64,000 nucleotides of DNA from Propionispora hippei DSM 15287 (lineage in GTDB: Bacteria > Bacillota > Negativicutes > Propionisporales > Propionisporaceae), in contig NZ_FQZD01000005.1 of the NCBI RefSeq assembly GCF_900141835.1, positions 222,260-286,259 on the forward strand. Reading direction: 5' to 3'. Positions 26,570-36,061 of the stretch are shown here, piece after piece. Every line of letters starts with the position of its first letter. Position 1 is the first letter of the stretch. Position numbers and translations under genes: made by a program. The notes beneath the pieces are model-generated. The model had not been told where the DNA came from and did not search any database. It was given only the letters and a program-made list of their open reading frames with translations.

Positions 26570-28297
26570 ATGATTGATAAACGGTTGCTGCGGGAAGCGC
26601 GGCGGCATAGCCAATGGTTTTTATTGATTATTCTTTTGGGCCTGGCGGTCGGGATTTGTGCGACCCTGCAGGCTGATTATTTGTCCCGGATTATTAGCGG
26701 GGTATTTTTGGAAGGACTGAGGCTGCAGGACGTGAGGGACTGGCTGTCGATTTTGCTGGTTATTGCCGGTGGACGGGTGCTTAGCGGCTGGTTTTTGGAA
26801 CTGGCAGGACACCAACTGGCGTTTGAGATTAAGCGGGACTTGCGTCAACGGCTGCTTGATAAAATATTGCGCATGGGACCTGTTGCCGGTGCGTCTGAGC
26901 AAACAGGGGAGCTGACTAATCTTCTTCTGGAGGGCATTGAGAATATAGAGCCTTATTTTGCCAGGTATTTACCACAGGTATGCGTAACGGCACTGATTCC
27001 CTTAACTATTCTAGTCAGTGTTTTTCTGCGGGATAAAATTACCATGGTCATTCTGCTTATTACGGCGCCGCTGATCCCTGTATTTATGATATTGATTGGC
27101 AAACTGGCGGAAAAGAAATCAAAACAGCAGTGGGAGTATCTGTCGCGGGTCAGCGGTCATTTTTTTGATGTGCTCGAAGGTCTGACGACATTGAAGCTGT
27201 TTGGCCGCAGCAGGGAGCAAATCAAGGTGATTGCCGCCATGAGTCAGGGGTTTAGTGCTGCAACGCTGAGCGTGTTGAAGATTGCGTTTCTTTCGGCGTT
27301 GGTCCTGGAATTGGTAGCGACAATCAGCACGGCCCTGGTCGCTGTTGGGATTGGTCTTAGGTTGTTATATTCTCAGATTTATTTTAAAGAGGCTCTGTTC
27401 GTCCTGCTGTTAACACCTGATTTTTTCCTGCCGTTGCGGCAGCTTGGCAGCCAGTTTCATGCCGGCCTTTCCGGAGTTTCGGCGGCTGAACGTATTTATG
27501 GCTTGCTAAACAGGGACTTTACGCCGGCAAAGTTTGGTGACCGGACTTTTGCCGAGGAGGCAGACTGTACTGTGGCGGTAGAGGCAGTAAGTTTTTGCTA
27601 CCCCGACAGGGATAAGGCGGCCTTAAAGCGAGTGTCCTTTGTCTTGAAGCCCGGTGAGAAAACGGCGCTGATTGGGCCTAGCGGTGCGGGAAAGAGCACC
27701 TTGGTGAATCTGCTTATTGGTTTTTTGGTGCAGCAGGAAGGCAGTATCAAGGTTAACGGTGTCAGGTTGCAGGACTTTAGTCTGTTGGAGTGGCAAAAAC
27801 AAATTGCTTTGGTGCCGCAAACGCCGCATCTTTTTTGCTGCTCGGTGGCCGATAATATTCGTATGGGGGACGAAACAGCGACGCTGGCGGCTGTTGTAAC
27901 AGCGGCGCAGGCTGCCGGTGCCCATGACTTTATTCAGGCTTTGCCAGCCAGATACGATACGATATTGGGCGATGGCGGGCAAGCTTTGAGCGGCGGTGAA
28001 GTAAAGCGAATCGCGCTTGCCAGGGCTTTCCTAAAGAATGCTCCACTCTTAATACTGGATGAAGCAACTACCGGCCTGGATCCTTATAATGAGAAGCTGC
28101 TGGACGAGAGTGTCGACCGGTTGATGCAGGATAAAACGGTTCTTATTATAGCGCATCGTCTTTCGACGGTTCGTTCCGCCGATCAAATTGTGGTTCTTGC
28201 CGGCGGCCAGGTGCAGGAAAGTGGAACCCATCACGAACTCATTGAACAAAAGGGAGCTTATTATACTATGCTGAACGGATTCCAGGGAAGCTTATGA
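26570..28297 (+). CDS. cydD: Thiol reductant ABC exporter subunit CydD
   Basis: Half of the heterodimeric CydDC exporter, which is needed to assemble cytochrome bd and moves cysteine/glutathione or heme across the membrane. It has six N-terminal membrane helices, then an ATPase domain with Walker A GPSGAGKSTLVNLL, signature LSGGEVKRIALARA and Walker B LLILDEATTGLD. ATG 26570 follows GGAGG by 7 bases. The end overlaps cydC (ATGA). Confidence 0.93.
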   Translation: MIDKRLLREARRHSQWFLLIILLGLAVGICATLQADYLSRIISGVFLEGLRLQDVRDWLSILLVIAGGRVLSGWFLELAGHQLAFEIKRDLRQRLLDKILRMGPVAGASEQTGELTNLLLEGIENIEPYFARYLPQVCVTALIPLTILVSVFLRDKITMVILLITAPLIPVFMILIGKLAEKKSKQQWEYLSRVSGHFFDVLEGLTTLKLFGRSREQIKVIAAMSQGFSAATLSVLKIAFLSALVLELVATISTALVAVGIGLRLLYSQIYFKEALFVLLLTPDFFLPLRQLGSQFHAGLSGVSAAERIYGLLNRDFTPAKFGDRTFAEEADCTVAVEAVSFCYPDRDKAALKRVSFVLKPGEKTALIGPSGAGKSTLVNLLIGFLVQQEGSIKVNGVRLQDFSLLEWQKQIALVPQTPHLFCCSVADNIRMGDETATLAAVVTAAQAAGAHDFIQALPARYDTILGDGGQALSGGEVKRIALARAFLKNAPLLILDEATTGLDPYNEKLLDESVDRLMQDKTVLIIAHRLSTVRSADQIVVLAGGQVQESGTHHELIEQKGAYYTMLNGFQGSL

Positions 28298-30021
28298 AAT
28301 TTTTGTGGCGAATACTTACTTATATAAAGCCGGCAGGACCGATGATGCTGTTAGCTGTTTTACTGGGCTGTCTGGCTGTGGCCGGCAATGTGGGCCTGCT
28401 CTCTCTGGCAGCCTATCTGATTTCACTTGCGGCGCTGCATCCGCCGTTGGTGGCCTTGTCGACCGCTATTGTGGGCGTACGCTTTTTTGGTATAGTCCGC
28501 GCTTTATTGCGTTATTTGGAACGGTACACGGCGCATTCGGCCACTTTCTCACTGATGGGGATGCTGCGGACCTGGGTATATGCCAGAATCGAACCGTTAT
28601 TACCGGCTGAGGTGCAGCGAAATAACGGGGAACTATTAACCCTGCTTATGCAGGATGTGGAAACCATGAGAGATTTCTATTTGCGGCTGCTGGCGCCCCC
28701 GGCCGTTGCCGGTATAATCTTATTGGCGGCTTTACGCCTGCTTTCTGAACTTGATACTGCTTTTTTGTATGTTCTGGTGACTGCCTTTTTTATCTGCGGT
28801 GTTTTATGTCCGGCTGGGATGTATTATTGGCAGCTTGGCAATGCCGGCCAATTACTGCGGACCAGGGCCAGCCTAAACGGGCATATTGTGGACGGAATTG
28901 CCGGTATGACCGAGCTGGCCGCCTTCCAATACGGTGAAAAGCTGACGGGCCAAATGATCAGTACCGGAGAGCGGTTGACGGTTTTGCAGGCCCGCATTGC
29001 CTGGGGACAGGCAACCACCGAGGCTATTGGCCTGTTTACGCTGCATGGCAGTGTCTGGTGTGTACTTTACCTGGCAGTCCGGCTGGTTGAAACAGGTCAA
29101 TTACCGGGCGTGTATCTGGCTGTTCTGGTTTTTGCCGTCCAAAGCGGTTTTGAAGCGGTTCTTCCCCTGACGGCGGCCAGCCGTTATCTGCCGGAAAGCG
29201 CTGCGGCGGCAAAACGCCTTTTTTCCTTACCGGAATCTGCCGTCAGCCAGGGAAGGGCGCAGCGCGAAGATAGACTCAATGGAACCGTGACTTTAGAGCG
29301 GGTTGAGTTCCGCTACAGCAAGGACGCTTCACCGGTGTTGAAAAATATCTCTTTCTCCCTGCGGCCGGGGCGGCGGATTGCCGTAGTGGGGCCAAGCGGG
29401 GCGGGAAAAAGTAGTCTAATAGCCGCATTGCTGCAGTTTGGTTACTGCGACAAGGGCTGCATCACGTTCGCTGGGAAAGACAGTACTTATTTCAGCCCCG
29501 AGGCAGTGCGGGAACTTTTTAGTGTTGTGCCGCAGCAGGTTTATTTATTTCACGCCAGTATAAAAGAAAATATCCTGTTGGCTAAACCGACGGCAAGTCA
29601 GTCTGAACTGGAAGCTGTTATTTCTCAGGCTGCTCTTGGCGAACTGATTGATTCGCTGCCGCAAGGTGTTGATACATTGGTGGGGCAGCAGGGGCAAGCG
29701 TTGTCAGGCGGACAACGGCAGCGGATTGGCATTGCGCGGGCTTTGTTAAAGGAGGCCCCCGTATTGCTGCTGGATGAACCTTTCGCCCATTTGGATACGC
29801 TGACAGCCGGTCGGGTGCTGGCAGGACTTCAAGAGGCCTTGCGGGAGCGTAGCTCTTTGTGGATTACCCATCAGTTGACCGGCCTTGAAATGATGGATGA
29901 AATACTGGTTGTTTATCAGGGAGAAATTGTAGAACGGGGCACTTTGCGGGAACTGCTGGCGCAGCAGGGAATGTTTTGGCAAATGTGGTGTCTGCAGCAG
30001 GACCGTTTGCCTTTTGAGTAG
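28294..30021 (+). CDS. cydC: Thiol reductant ABC exporter subunit CydC
   Basis: The second CydDC half-transporter, 575 residues, with N-terminal membrane helices and an ATPase domain: Walker A GPSGAGKSSLIAALL, signature LSGGQRQRIGIARAL, Walker B VLLLDEPFAHLD and the H-loop His in WITHQL. The start overlaps the cydD stop by 4 bases, so the halves are translated in a fixed ratio. Confidence 0.92.
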   Translation: MKFLWRILTYIKPAGPMMLLAVLLGCLAVAGNVGLLSLAAYLISLAALHPPLVALSTAIVGVRFFGIVRALLRYLERYTAHSATFSLMGMLRTWVYARIEPLLPAEVQRNNGELLTLLMQDVETMRDFYLRLLAPPAVAGIILLAALRLLSELDTAFLYVLVTAFFICGVLCPAGMYYWQLGNAGQLLRTRASLNGHIVDGIAGMTELAAFQYGEKLTGQMISTGERLTVLQARIAWGQATTEAIGLFTLHGSVWCVLYLAVRLVETGQLPGVYLAVLVFAVQSGFEAVLPLTAASRYLPESAAAAKRLFSLPESAVSQGRAQREDRLNGTVTLERVEFRYSKDASPVLKNISFSLRPGRRIAVVGPSGAGKSSLIAALLQFGYCDKGCITFAGKDSTYFSPEAVRELFSVVPQQVYLFHASIKENILLAKPTASQSELEAVISQAALGELIDSLPQGVDTLVGQQGQALSGGQRQRIGIARALLKEAPVLLLDEPFAHLDTLTAGRVLAGLQEALRERSSLWITHQLTGLEMMDEILVVYQGEIVERGTLRELLAQQGMFWQMWCLQQDRLPFE

Positions 30022-30089
30022 GATAAAGTGCAGAGTCATTTTGGAGGGATTGTCTCGTAATCTGGTCGCTTATGCTTCGGTTTTGCCTA

Positions 30090-30172
30090 AAAAGCCACTG
30101 ACTGATTCGCACTGCCCGCCCTTAACGGATTTTTTTCGTCATAACGGCAGGCTCATTAAATCAGCGCTTCAT
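30090..30172 (+). repeat. Dispersed repeat, family 3 (copy 2)
   Basis: Contains CTGCCCGCC, a T-rich middle and the shared tail GGCAGGCTCATTAAATCAGC (30146 onward), closely matching GGCAGGCTCATTAAGTCAGC at 39678. It is part of the 674-base gap between cydC and the purine permease. The stretch 30022-30340 otherwise shows no gene. Confidence 0.45.
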
Positions 30173-30347
30173 TGCTTGACATGCATAAGAAGCGGTATGT
30201 TATATCAGACTAAGACCGTATGTATTAGCGCAAAGCAGGCTTCGCCTTTAACGGCTTTTTAGTGTTGAATAAGGCTGTTTTTACAGGCGATAAGCTGTAA
30301 AATCCGAACGTTGACAACTAGATAACTTTTATAGTTCATATTTTTTA

Positions 30348-30377
30348 TTGACATGCTTTGACATCAACTGTTAAAAT
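30348..30377 (+). promoter_or_regulatory. Promoter of the riboswitch-controlled permease gene
   Basis: TTGACA (30348-30353), an 18-base spacer and TAAAAT (30372-30377) lie just ahead of the guanine aptamer, which therefore starts about 10-20 bases into the transcript. Confidence 0.7.
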
Positions 30378-30395
30378 AATAGCGTAAACGAATAG

Positions 30396-30466
30396 TGCTC
30401 GTATAAATTTGAGGATAAGGCTCAAAAGTATCTACCAGGCAACCGTAAATTACCTGACTACGAGTG
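30396..30466 (+). promoter_or_regulatory. Purine riboswitch aptamer, guanine class
   Basis: The P1 strands are TGCTCGTA (30396-30403) and TACGAGTG (30459-30466). The conserved junction and loops are present: TATAAATTTGAG, AAAAGTATCTACC, then GGCAACCGTAAATTACC and GACTACGAG. The specificity position before the 3' P1 strand is C (GACTAC), which selects guanine/hypoxanthine over adenine (U). Binding is expected to lower expression of the downstream permease. Confidence 0.93.
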
Positions 30467-30472
30467 AAAGTA

Positions 30473-30586
30473 TGTCTAGGGTTCCGCATAACAGGAGGAG
30501 GTCTCTTTTACTGTGGTGGCAGGACCGAGCGACATAGGCGCAGTGTTGCGTTACACCGATGGGATAAAAGCCCGGACGGAGGAGTT
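30473..30586 (+). promoter_or_regulatory. ykkC-class riboswitch aptamer, probably PRPP-sensing (subtype 2b)
   Basis: Hallmark ykkC segments occur in order: CTAGGGTTCCGC (30476 onward), GGACCGAGCGAC, then GGGATAAAAGCCCGG (30561-30575). ykkC RNAs include guanidine, ppGpp and PRPP sensors. PRPP is favoured because tandem guanine-PRPP riboswitches controlling purine genes are an established arrangement (Sherlock and colleagues, 2018), and this copy follows a guanine aptamer by 6 bases and precedes a purine permease and pur genes. Class is seen in the sequence; ligand is inference. Confidence 0.85.
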
Positions 30587-30625
30587 TCGCTCAGGAACGA
30601 TGTGAAACTTCTCCGTTCTTTTTTA
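30576..30625 (+). terminator. Riboswitch-controlled intrinsic terminator
   Basis: ACGGAGGAGTTTC (30576-30588) pairs with GAAACTTCTCCGT (30604-30616), one G-U, followed by TCTTTTTT. Its left arm begins directly after the last conserved ykkC bases, so ligand binding and terminator formation can compete. Confidence 0.9.
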
Positions 30626-30695
30626 TTTTTGGAGGTGAATCAAGTATCAATAGCAGCACAAAAACAGGTATTTTTATTTTTTAAGGAGCGATAAA

Positions 30696-32066
30696 ATGTT
30701 AGAAAAATTATTTGCGTTGAAAGCACGCAAAACCGATGTAAATACGGAAGTTATGGCCGGTATCACCACGTTTATGACTATGGCGTACATATTATTTGTA
30801 AATCCAAGCATTCTTGGTTCAGCAGGGATGGACAAGAATGCAGTACTCTTGGCTACCGCTATTGGTGCCGGTGCTGTTACCATCATGATGGGACTTTTTG
30901 TTAACTATCCGATTGCCCTGGCCCCGGGGATGGGTCTGAATGCGTTCTACGCCTTCACCGTTGTTATCGGTATGGGTGTTTCCTGGCAGGTGGCACTGGG
31001 TGCCGTGTTTATTTCGGGTCTTATCTTTATATTGTTAACCGTTACGAAAGTGCGTCAGCTTTTAGTGGAAGGCATGCCGGCCTCATTGAAGCACGCGATC
31101 AGCGTCGGGATAGGCTTGTTTATTACAATTATTGGCCTGAAGCTTTCCGGTTTGATGTCTATTCGTCTGTCGCTCATTCCGCCGACTTTGGAAAAACTGG
31201 TAGCTGCCCACGGCAATGGTACTCCGCTGAGTTTTGAGACCATTATTGAAATGGGGAAACTGGCCGACAAAGAGGTTCTATTGGCTGTGTTTGGTCTTTT
31301 GTTTATTGGGGTTCTCATAGCGCGCAATATCAAAGGTTCCATGTTGATCGGTATTTTGGTAACAACCATTCTGGGTGTTGTTATGGGCGTTGTTAAAATT
31401 CCGGCTGGCTTCAGTCCGGTTGCGGTTCCTGATTTTAGTCAGAACGCATTTTTCGCGCTGGACATTATGGGGGCTGTCCATATGGGACTGTTGACCATTA
31501 TCTTCACGTTTACCTTTGTTGAATTGTTTGACACCATGGGAACACTGGTTGGTACAGCGACGAAAGCCGGCCTGATGGATAAAAGGGGTAATTTTCCCGG
31601 CATCGGCAAAGCCATGCTGGTAGACGCAACCGGTGTCAGTCTGGGTGCTTTGCTGGGTACCAGTACGATTACCGCCTATGTGGAAAGCGCGGCAGGTGTT
31701 GGTGCCGGCGGCCGGAGCGGGTTGACGGCAGTTGTTTGCGGTTTGCTGTTTTTCGCGGCCTTGTTTTTCAGTCCTTTGGCCGGGCTGATTCCTGACGCAG
31801 CAACGGCACCGGCGTTGATTATTGTCGGTGCACTGATGATGGAGTCTGTCCGTCACATTGATTTTGGTGATTTTACGGAAGCCTTACCGGCTTTCCTTAC
31901 GATTGTTATGATGCCTTTCACGTACAGTATTGCCAACGGTGTTTCCGCCGGGCTTGTTGTATATCCGCTGGTTAAGCTGATTACCGGCCGGGGGCGCGAG
32001 GTTCACTGGATTATATACGTCTTGGCAGTGCTGGTTATAGCACGGTTTGTATTCCTTGCCGAGTAG
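30696..32066 (+). CDS. pbuG: Guanine/hypoxanthine permease, NCS2 (AzgA/PbuG) family
   Basis: A 456-residue transporter with about 12-14 membrane segments that imports purine bases by proton symport. Family landmarks are TEVMAGITTFMTMAYILFVNP at the start, PGMGLNAFYAF, TFTFVELFDTMGTLVGTATKAG and the ALLGTSTITAYVESAAGVGAGGRSGL stretch. The guanine aptamer upstream supports purine base transport. AAGGAGCG precedes the ATG. A terminator separates it from purE. Confidence 0.93.
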   Translation: MLEKLFALKARKTDVNTEVMAGITTFMTMAYILFVNPSILGSAGMDKNAVLLATAIGAGAVTIMMGLFVNYPIALAPGMGLNAFYAFTVVIGMGVSWQVALGAVFISGLIFILLTVTKVRQLLVEGMPASLKHAISVGIGLFITIIGLKLSGLMSIRLSLIPPTLEKLVAAHGNGTPLSFETIIEMGKLADKEVLLAVFGLLFIGVLIARNIKGSMLIGILVTTILGVVMGVVKIPAGFSPVAVPDFSQNAFFALDIMGAVHMGLLTIIFTFTFVELFDTMGTLVGTATKAGLMDKRGNFPGIGKAMLVDATGVSLGALLGTSTITAYVESAAGVGAGGRSGLTAVVCGLLFFAALFFSPLAGLIPDAATAPALIIVGALMMESVRHIDFGDFTEALPAFLTIVMMPFTYSIANGVSAGLVVYPLVKLITGRGREVHWIIYVLAVLVIARFVFLAE

Positions 32067-32082
32067 TTGCTGGGAAACAAAT

Positions 32083-32119
32083 AAACCCAGACATCAGAAG
32101 TTCTGATGTCTGGGTTTAA
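32083..32119 (+). terminator. pbuG terminator
   Basis: A perfect 15-bp stem, AAACCCAGACATCAG with CTGATGTCTGGGTTT, around loop AAGTT. The T-run is the end of the stem itself (TTTAAT). Confidence 0.8.
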
Positions 32120-32260
32120 TACTAATGGAATAGATAGGCCATATATTTTGCTTAAGGGCCAACCGACGGAAATAAGTCTCATTTATTGTAGAAATACTAG
32201 GGTGAGAATGACCGTCGCGCGAGAGAGGCCGTAAGCGGATAAAAGAGCAGGAGGGGTATA

Positions 32261-32746
32261 ATGAAGGCAACAATTATCATGGGCAGCGATTCCGATTGGC
32301 CCATTCTGGAAACAGCGGTAAAAACCTTGGAGGAATTTGGTATTGCTACGGAAGTTATGGTGGCTTCGGCCCACCGGACGCCGGATAAGGTTCACAACTT
32401 TGCTGCGTCTGCCCGGGAACGGGGTGTGAAAGTCATTATCGCCGCAGCCGGTGCGGCAGCTCATCTGCCGGGCGTGGTAGCCAGTTATACAACCTTGCCG
32501 GTGATTGGTGTGCCAATCAACAGCACGCCGCTCAACGGGGTCGATGCGCTATACAGCATTGTACAGATGCCGTCAGGCGTTCCGGTAGCTACTATGGCGA
32601 TCAACGGTGCTAAAAATGCAGCTATCTTTGCGGCGCAAATCCTGGGAGTCAGCGAGGCGACCGTCGAAGAAGCTTTGCGGCGCCACCGTGAAACCATGGC
32701 AATTGAAGTGGAGAAAAAGGCTGCTAAATTATTGGCAAAACAATAA
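32261..32746 (+). CDS. purE: N5-carboxyaminoimidazole ribonucleotide mutase
   Basis: A class I PurE of 161 residues that converts N5-CAIR to CAIR in purine synthesis. [11 protein letters not shown] and the [12 protein letters not shown] segment with the catalytic His are diagnostic, as is the [13 protein letters not shown] stretch. AGGAGGGG precedes the ATG. It opens the E-C-F-M-N-H-D purine operon. purK, the usual source of N5-CAIR, is not nearby. Confidence 0.96.
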   Translation: MKATIIMGSDSDWPILETAVKTLEEFGIATEVMVASAHRTPDKVHNFAASARERGVKVIIAAAGAAAHLPGVVASYTTLPVIGVPINSTPLNGVDALYSIVQMPSGVPVATMAINGAKNAAIFAAQILGVSEATVEEALRRHRETMAIEVEKKAAKLLAKQ

Positions 32747-32777
32747 TTTGTATTATATATAATCAGGAGGGGTAATC

Positions 32778-33488
32778 ATGGAAAAGCAACCATTATATGA
32801 AGGAAAAGCAAAGCAAATCTTTGCTGCCGATAATCCCGGTGAATATATTGTTTATTTCAAAGACGATGCTACGGCCTTTAATGGTCTGAAAAAAGGCACC
32901 ATTGCTGATAAGGGTGTTTTAAACAATAAAATTTCCAGCTTCTTTTTCAAACTCCTTGGTGATAAGGGGATTCCTCACCATTTCATCCGGATGATCAGCG
33001 ATCGAGAAATGTTGGTAAAGGAATTAAAAATCCTTCAGGTGGAAGTTGTTGTCCGCAATATTGCCGCCGGCAGTTTAGCTAAACGAATCGGCTGGGAAGA
33101 AGGCACGAAGCTTCCCTCCACCGTATTGGAACTGTATTACAAAAATGATGAACTGGGCGATCCGCTGATCAATGAATACCATATTGAAGCAATGGGGCTG
33201 GCTACAAAAGAACAGGTCAAAACTATGTCGGAATATGCTCTTCAAATAAATTCCATTTTATCTACCTATTTGAAAGATAAAAAACTGGAGCTGATTGACT
33301 TTAAATTGGAATTTGGTGTTCATAACGGAGAAGTCATTTTAGGGGATGAAATTTCGCCCGATACCTGCCGTTTTTGGGATACCGAGACAGGTCAAAAAAT
33401 GGACAAAGACAGATTCCGCCGTGATCTTGGCAACGTGGAGGAAGCGTACCAAGAAGTATTACAACGTCTTACAGGAGAAGTTCTATGA
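32778..33488 (+). CDS. purC: Phosphoribosylaminoimidazole-succinocarboxamide synthase
   Basis: SAICAR synthetase, 236 residues, which condenses CAIR with aspartate using ATP. It begins [20 protein letters not shown] and carries [15 protein letters not shown] and [10 protein letters not shown], all family landmarks. The ribosome site CAGGAGGGG is strong. Its stop overlaps the purF start (ATGA). Confidence 0.97.
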   Translation: MEKQPLYEGKAKQIFAADNPGEYIVYFKDDATAFNGLKKGTIADKGVLNNKISSFFFKLLGDKGIPHHFIRMISDREMLVKELKILQVEVVVRNIAAGSLAKRIGWEEGTKLPSTVLELYYKNDELGDPLINEYHIEAMGLATKEQVKTMSEYALQINSILSTYLKDKKLELIDFKLEFGVHNGEVILGDEISPDTCRFWDTETGQKMDKDRFRRDLGNVEEAYQEVLQRLTGEVL

Positions 33489-34927
33489 ATTATGAGGCAC
33501 TGGAAATGGATAAACCCCGCGAGGAGTGCGGTATCTTTGGAATATACTCGCGTGAGGATAATGTATCGTTAAGCACTTATTGGGGTTTATACGCGTTGCA
33601 GCACCGGGGCCAGGAAAGTGCCGGGATTGCTATAACCGACGGTGCCTGGATGGATGTCCACCGAGGCATGGGCTTGGTGAGTGAGGTATTCCGTCATCAG
33701 TTGCCGCATATGGAGGGCCAGCGAATCGCCATCGGTCACGTCCGTTATTCGACGACTGGTTCCAGTTTACTGATTAACACGCAGCCCCTTATGGTAACTT
33801 ATTCGGGTGGTCATATTGCCATGGCTCATAACGGCAATTTGACCAATGCTCAGGAGCTGCGCTGTACTTTGGAGGAAACGGGCAGTGTTTTTCAGACTTC
33901 GATTGACAGTGAAGTCATCGTAAATTTGATTGCCCGTTCGCGAAAACCTACCATTGAAGAAAAAATGATGGAAAGTTTGACCAAAATCGAAGGAGCCTAC
34001 TGCCTGGTGGTCATGACCGAAGACAAGTTAATTGGTGTGCGCGATCCCCATGGCTTCCGTCCCTTATGTATCGGCAAAACCGCCGACGGCTGGGTTATTG
34101 CTTCGGAATCCTGTGCTTTGGATACAGTGGGCGCTGAATTGATTCGTGATGTTGCTCCCGGTGAGATGGTGGTGGTCGATGAGGCAGGTTTGCATTCCTA
34201 CGGGTTTGCTGAAAATGATGCACAGGCCTTATGTATCTTTGAATATATTTATTTTGCCCGTCCTGATAGCATTATCGACGGACAGAGCGTATATCAGGCC
34301 CGTTTGGAAATGGGCCGGCAATTAGCCCGGGAAAGCGGCTACAAAGCGGATATTGTTATATCCGTACCCGACTCGGGAACGACGGCAGCTTTAGGCTTCA
34401 GCCGGGAGGCGGGTATTCCGTTTGCCGAAGGACTCATGAAAAACCGCTATATCGGGCGTACTTTCATTCAGCCGGAGCAGAAAAAGCGTGATTTAGGAGT
34501 CAGGATTAAACTGAATGCGGTACGATCGGTAGTCGAAGGCAAATCGATTATCATGGTGGATGATTCGATTGTCCGGGGTACAACCAGCGGAAAAATCGTT
34601 CATATGTTAAAAGAAGCAGGGGCCACGGCCGTTCATATGTGTATCAGCTCGCCGCCGATTGCTTATCCCTGCTACTACGGTATTGATACCGCGGTGCGTA
34701 AGGAACTGATTGCAGCGACCAAGCAAGTGGATGAAATCAGGGACTATATTGGTGCCGATTCGCTGCATTATCTATCCCTGGAAGGATTGTACCGGTCTGT
34801 TGCCAATATTAAGTATGACAATATGTGCTATGCTTGCTTTAACAGCAAGTATCCGGCCAGCACCCCCTGTGAAAGCCATTGCGGCAGCAACAAATTTGTA
34901 TTTGAACAACGCATGCGTGCTCGCTGA
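33485..34927 (+). CDS. purF: Amidophosphoribosyltransferase
   Basis: PurF transfers ammonia from glutamine to PRPP, the first committed step of purine synthesis. A 14-residue propeptide precedes the catalytic Cys15 (EECGIFGIY), as in the Bacillus type that is autoprocessed. Cysteines in [14 protein letters not shown] and MCYACF match the four ligands of the structural iron-sulfur cluster. The PRPP loop is [16 protein letters not shown]. 480 residues. Confidence 0.97.
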   Translation: MNYEALEMDKPREECGIFGIYSREDNVSLSTYWGLYALQHRGQESAGIAITDGAWMDVHRGMGLVSEVFRHQLPHMEGQRIAIGHVRYSTTGSSLLINTQPLMVTYSGGHIAMAHNGNLTNAQELRCTLEETGSVFQTSIDSEVIVNLIARSRKPTIEEKMMESLTKIEGAYCLVVMTEDKLIGVRDPHGFRPLCIGKTADGWVIASESCALDTVGAELIRDVAPGEMVVVDEAGLHSYGFAENDAQALCIFEYIYFARPDSIIDGQSVYQARLEMGRQLARESGYKADIVISVPDSGTTAALGFSREAGIPFAEGLMKNRYIGRTFIQPEQKKRDLGVRIKLNAVRSVVEGKSIIMVDDSIVRGTTSGKIVHMLKEAGATAVHMCISSPPIAYPCYYGIDTAVRKELIAATKQVDEIRDYIGADSLHYLSLEGLYRSVANIKYDNMCYACFNSKYPASTPCESHCGSNKFVFEQRMRAR

Positions 34928-34972
34928 TGTGACGTTTTTAGGTAGGTATACTAAGACATGTGAGGGATCAAT

Positions 34973-36061
34973 GTGAGTATAAAAGAAGATTCGGTTTCCA
35001 AGGCCAAGTTAAAGCAGGAATTGACGTACCGGGAAGCCGGTGTCGATATTGATGCCGGCAACCGGGCCGTTGATTTAATCAAGCGGCAGGTTAAATCAAC
35101 CTATCGGCCGGAAGTATTAGGTGATATTGGTGGTTTTGGCGGTTTGTTCGGCCTGCAGGTGGCAAAATATAAAGAACCTGTTTTAGTATCGGGTACGGAT
35201 GGGGTAGGAACCAAACTGTGTCTGGCGTTTATGACGGATAAGCATGATACGATTGGTCAGGATGCCGTGGCCATGTGTGTAAACGATATTCTGGTACAGG
35301 GCGCCGAGCCGCTGTTTTTTCTGGATTATCTGGCCGTGGGGAAATTGGAGCCGGAGAAAGTGGCCGATATTGTTGGCGGCGTTGCCAGAGCCTGCCGGGA
35401 GTCCGGTTGTGCCTTGATTGGCGGTGAGACCGCCGAAATGGCCGGCTTTTACAGCCAAGGCGAATATGATATTGCCGGCTTTGCTGTCGGGGTAGTGGAT
35501 AAATCTCGCATCATTACCGGCGAAAACATTGCTCCCGGTGACGTGCTTATTGGACTTCCCTCCAGCGGTCTCCATTCCAATGGCTATTCGCTGGTTAGAA
35601 AAATCTGCTTTGATGTAAAAAAGCTGTCTGTTAACGATTACGTGCCGGAACTTGGCAAAACTCTTGGTGAAGAGTTGCTGACACCGACCACATTGTATCC
35701 TAAGGCATGTCTGCCGCTCGTGGAGAATTTTCCTATATTAGGCATGGTTCATATTACCGGTGGCGGATTTTATGACAATATTCCTCGGATTTTACCGGAA
35801 CACTGCGCTGTAGAGGTGGATACCACAACCTGGCCTCAGCCTGTGATTTTCAAGCTGCTGCAGGAATGGGGACATGTGGCCTGGCCTGAAATGTACCGGA
35901 CCTTCAATATGGGGATCGGTATGATCCTGGTCGTACCGCCGGAGCAGGTGCAGCCGGTGCGGGAAGATCTGGCGGCCCGTGGTGAGACTTCCTATGTGGT
36001 CGGGAAAATTACGGGAGGATCTCGGACTGTGGTGCTCAAAGGAGGAGTGTTTGGTGAGTAA
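34973..36061 (+). CDS. purM: Phosphoribosylformylglycinamidine cyclo-ligase
   Basis: AIR synthetase, 362 residues. LTYREAGVDIDAGNRAVDLI near the start and VSGTDGVGTKLCLAF are typical, followed by the GGETAEMAGFY motif. The GTG start at 34973 has GAGGGATC upstream and gives about 15 residues more than many PurM proteins before the conserved block, so a later start is possible. The stop overlaps the purN start by 8 bases. Confidence 0.95.
   Translation: MSIKEDSVSKAKLKQELTYREAGVDIDAGNRAVDLIKRQVKSTYRPEVLGDIGGFGGLFGLQVAKYKEPVLVSGTDGVGTKLCLAFMTDKHDTIGQDAVAMCVNDILVQGAEPLFFLDYLAVGKLEPEKVADIVGGVARACRESGCALIGGETAEMAGFYSQGEYDIAGFAVGVVDKSRIITGENIAPGDVLIGLPSSGLHSNGYSLVRKICFDVKKLSVNDYVPELGKTLGEELLTPTTLYPKACLPLVENFPILGMVHITGGGFYDNIPRILPEHCAVEVDTTTWPQPVIFKLLQEWGHVAWPEMYRTFNMGIGMILVVPPEQVQPVREDLAARGETSYVVGKITGGSRTVVLKGGVFGE

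Noticed and set aside
30464..30694. A 76-codon frame across the riboswitch and terminator before pbuG.
   Set aside because: It covers structured RNA elements whose conservation explains the sequence; there is no start with a ribosome site.
31278..31856. A 192-codon minus-strand frame opposite pbuG.
   Set aside because: It is antisense to conserved membrane segments of the permease; its composition (Gln, Asn, Thr, Arg) is typical of a shadow frame.
32197..32247. CTAGGG and GCGGATAAAAG upstream of purE looked like a second ykkC-type aptamer.
   Set aside because: The two matches are only about 30 bases apart, the middle conserved segments and pairing arms are missing, and no terminator follows. 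Probably chance or a remnant.
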